A stretch of DNA of 64,000 bases, from assembly GCA_944358385.1 (NCBI GenBank), contig CALVQW010000002.1, forward strand, positions 1-64,000, given 5' to 3'. The notes under the pieces were generated by a model. That model was not told the DNA's origin, did not search any database, and saw only the letters and a list, made by a program, of their open reading frames with translations. Origin of the DNA: an uncultured Clostridia bacterium (GTDB lineage Bacteria; Bacillota; Clostridia; Christensenellales; CAG-917). Position numbers and translations under genes: made by a program. Shown here in pieces: positions 63,032-64,000 of this stretch (positions within the stretch are counted from its first letter, which is position 1; each line of letters begins with the position of its first letter).

Positions 63032-64000
63032 CTATTTGTTGTCCTTTTCCCTTATCTCCACGCGGCGGATCTTGCCGGAGATGGTCTTGGGCATCTCGGT
63101 CACGAACTCGATGATGCGGGGATACTTGTAAGGAGCGGTGGCACGTTTGACGTGGTTTTGCAGCTCCTTTTTGAGTTCCTCGGAAGGCTCGTAGCCTTTG
63201 GCGAGGACGATGGTGGCTTTGACCACCGTGCCGCGGATGGGATCGGGCGCGCCCGTGATCGCGCATTCCAGCACGGAGGGATGTTCCATGAGTGCGGACT
63301 CCACCTCGAACGGCCCTATGCGGTAGCCGCTGGACTTGATGATGTCATCCTTTCTGCCCACAAACCAATACAGCCCGTTCTCATCCTTTTTGGCGAGGTC
63401 GCCGGTGTGGTAATACTTGCCGCCGCGCGCGGCTTGGGTGCGGGCGGGATCGCCGCGGTAGCTTGCCACCAGACCGTACTGATGGGGACGGAGGCGCACC
63501 GCGATCTCGCCTTCCGCGCCCGTGGGGACGGGGTTCTCCTCGTCGTCGATGAGGTCGATGTCATAGAGGGGGCAGGGCTTGCCGGAGCAGCCGCTGACGG
63601 GATCCATAAAGTAGAAAGTGCCGAGGATGACGCAGGATTCCGTCTGACCGAACCCTTCGTATATCCTGTGTCCCGTGGCTTCGTAGAACTGCTTGTAGAC
63701 CTCTGCGTTCAACGCCTCGCCCGCCGTGGTGCAGTGCGTGACGGAGGAGAAGTCGTAGTGCGAGAGATCCTCTTTCACGAGAAAGCGGTAGATGGTGGGA
63801 GGCACGCAGAATGTGGTGATCTTGTATTTGGAGATGAGGGGGAGAAGGTCGGTGGGGGTGAACCTGCCGTGATAGTCATAGGCAAACACCGCGCTCCCCG
63901 CGATCCATTGTCCGTAGATCTTGCCCCAGCTGCACTTTGCCCAGCCAGTCTCCGCCGAAGTGAAGTGCAGACCGTCGTCCACCACTTTCTGCCAAAAGCA
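63032..64000 (-). CDS. Acyl-CoA synthetase (AMP-forming), partial
   Basis: The reading frame runs off the right edge, so the N-terminal part is missing; about 322 residues are visible. It activates a carboxylic acid to acyl-AMP and then acyl-CoA. Adenylate-forming enzyme motifs: [26 protein letters not shown] (A5), [20 protein letters not shown] (A7), [20 protein letters not shown] (A8) and the C-terminal catalytic Lys in [10 protein letters not shown] (A10). Closest in style to medium-chain/acetyl-type enzymes; the substrate cannot be told from this portion. Confidence 0.92.
   Translation of the reverse strand, partial: CFWQKVVDDGLHFTSAETGWAKCSWGKIYGQWIAGSAVFAYDYHGRFTPTDLLPLISKYKITTFCVPPTIYRFLVKEDLSHYDFSSVTHCTTAGEALNAEVYKQFYEATGHRIYEGFGQTESCVILGTFYFMDPVSGCSGKPCPLYDIDLIDDEENPVPTGAEGEIAVRLRPHQYGLVASYRGDPARTQAARGGKYYHTGDLAKKDENGLYWFVGRKDDIIKSSGYRIGPFEVESALMEHPSVLECAITGAPDPIRGTVVKATIVLAKGYEPSEELKKELQNHVKRATAPYKYPRIIEFVTEMPKTISGKIRRVEIREKDNK

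Overview
The window reads as chromosome from an uncultured, fairly GC-rich Clostridia-type member of the Bacillota. Supporting signs are strong Shine-Dalgarno (SD) sites, a single-chain GlyQS-type glycyl-tRNA synthetase, type III pantothenate kinase, a CdaA-like diadenylate cyclase, CsoR copper control, formate-tetrahydrofolate ligase, XRE regulators and PcfJ/PcfK-type genes. Genus cannot be fixed from sequence alone. I see no rRNA and no CRISPR array; there is one tRNA gene.

Bases 1-10.9 kb are an accessory region of lower GC. On the plus strand lies a cassette with filamentous-phage (inovirus) logic: the end of a large protein with a C-terminal membrane anchor, a 50-residue membrane peptide, a multi-spanning P-loop protein with Zot-like features and an HUH rolling-circle Rep, followed by a perfect nested cruciform. 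Next come a divergent SLOG/XRE pair and a ten-gene minus-strand operon of mostly tiny proteins, including PcfJ and a PcfK/AcrIIA9-like domain joined to a MutS-I domain. The region ends beside a tRNA-Ser(CGA) gene. A second SLOG/XRE pair sits alone at 42.5-43.4 kb.

From 11 kb on the content is mainly housekeeping: GH2 beta-mannosidase; a copper module (CsoR box, CopA with an in-frame CopZ, CsoR); fhs; gdhA; asd-dapA-dapB (DapB carries an extra ACT-like region); glyS; coaX-hom-malQ-PPTase-acpP; an ABC exporter; a minus-strand branched-chain amino acid operon ilvB-ilvN-leuA-cimA-leuC-leuD-leuB; an amino-acid ABC importer; holA-cdaA-DUF1015-aspartokinase; and a partial acyl-CoA synthetase. Aspartokinase, Asd, DapA, DapB and homoserine dehydrogenase together give the head of the lysine/threonine/methionine pathway.

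The most unusual observations are: (1) an ABC importer whose binding protein appears circularly permuted and whose ATPase carries an insert of about 120 residues in its helical subdomain; (2) a three-copy structured element, probably an RNA, with an invariant apical loop on stems that covary between copies; (3) the inovirus-like cassette; (4) the repeated SLOG/XRE module; (5) DapB-ACT and CopA-CopZ fusions. Intergenic DNA is rich in dispersed hairpin repeats that often touch stop codons.
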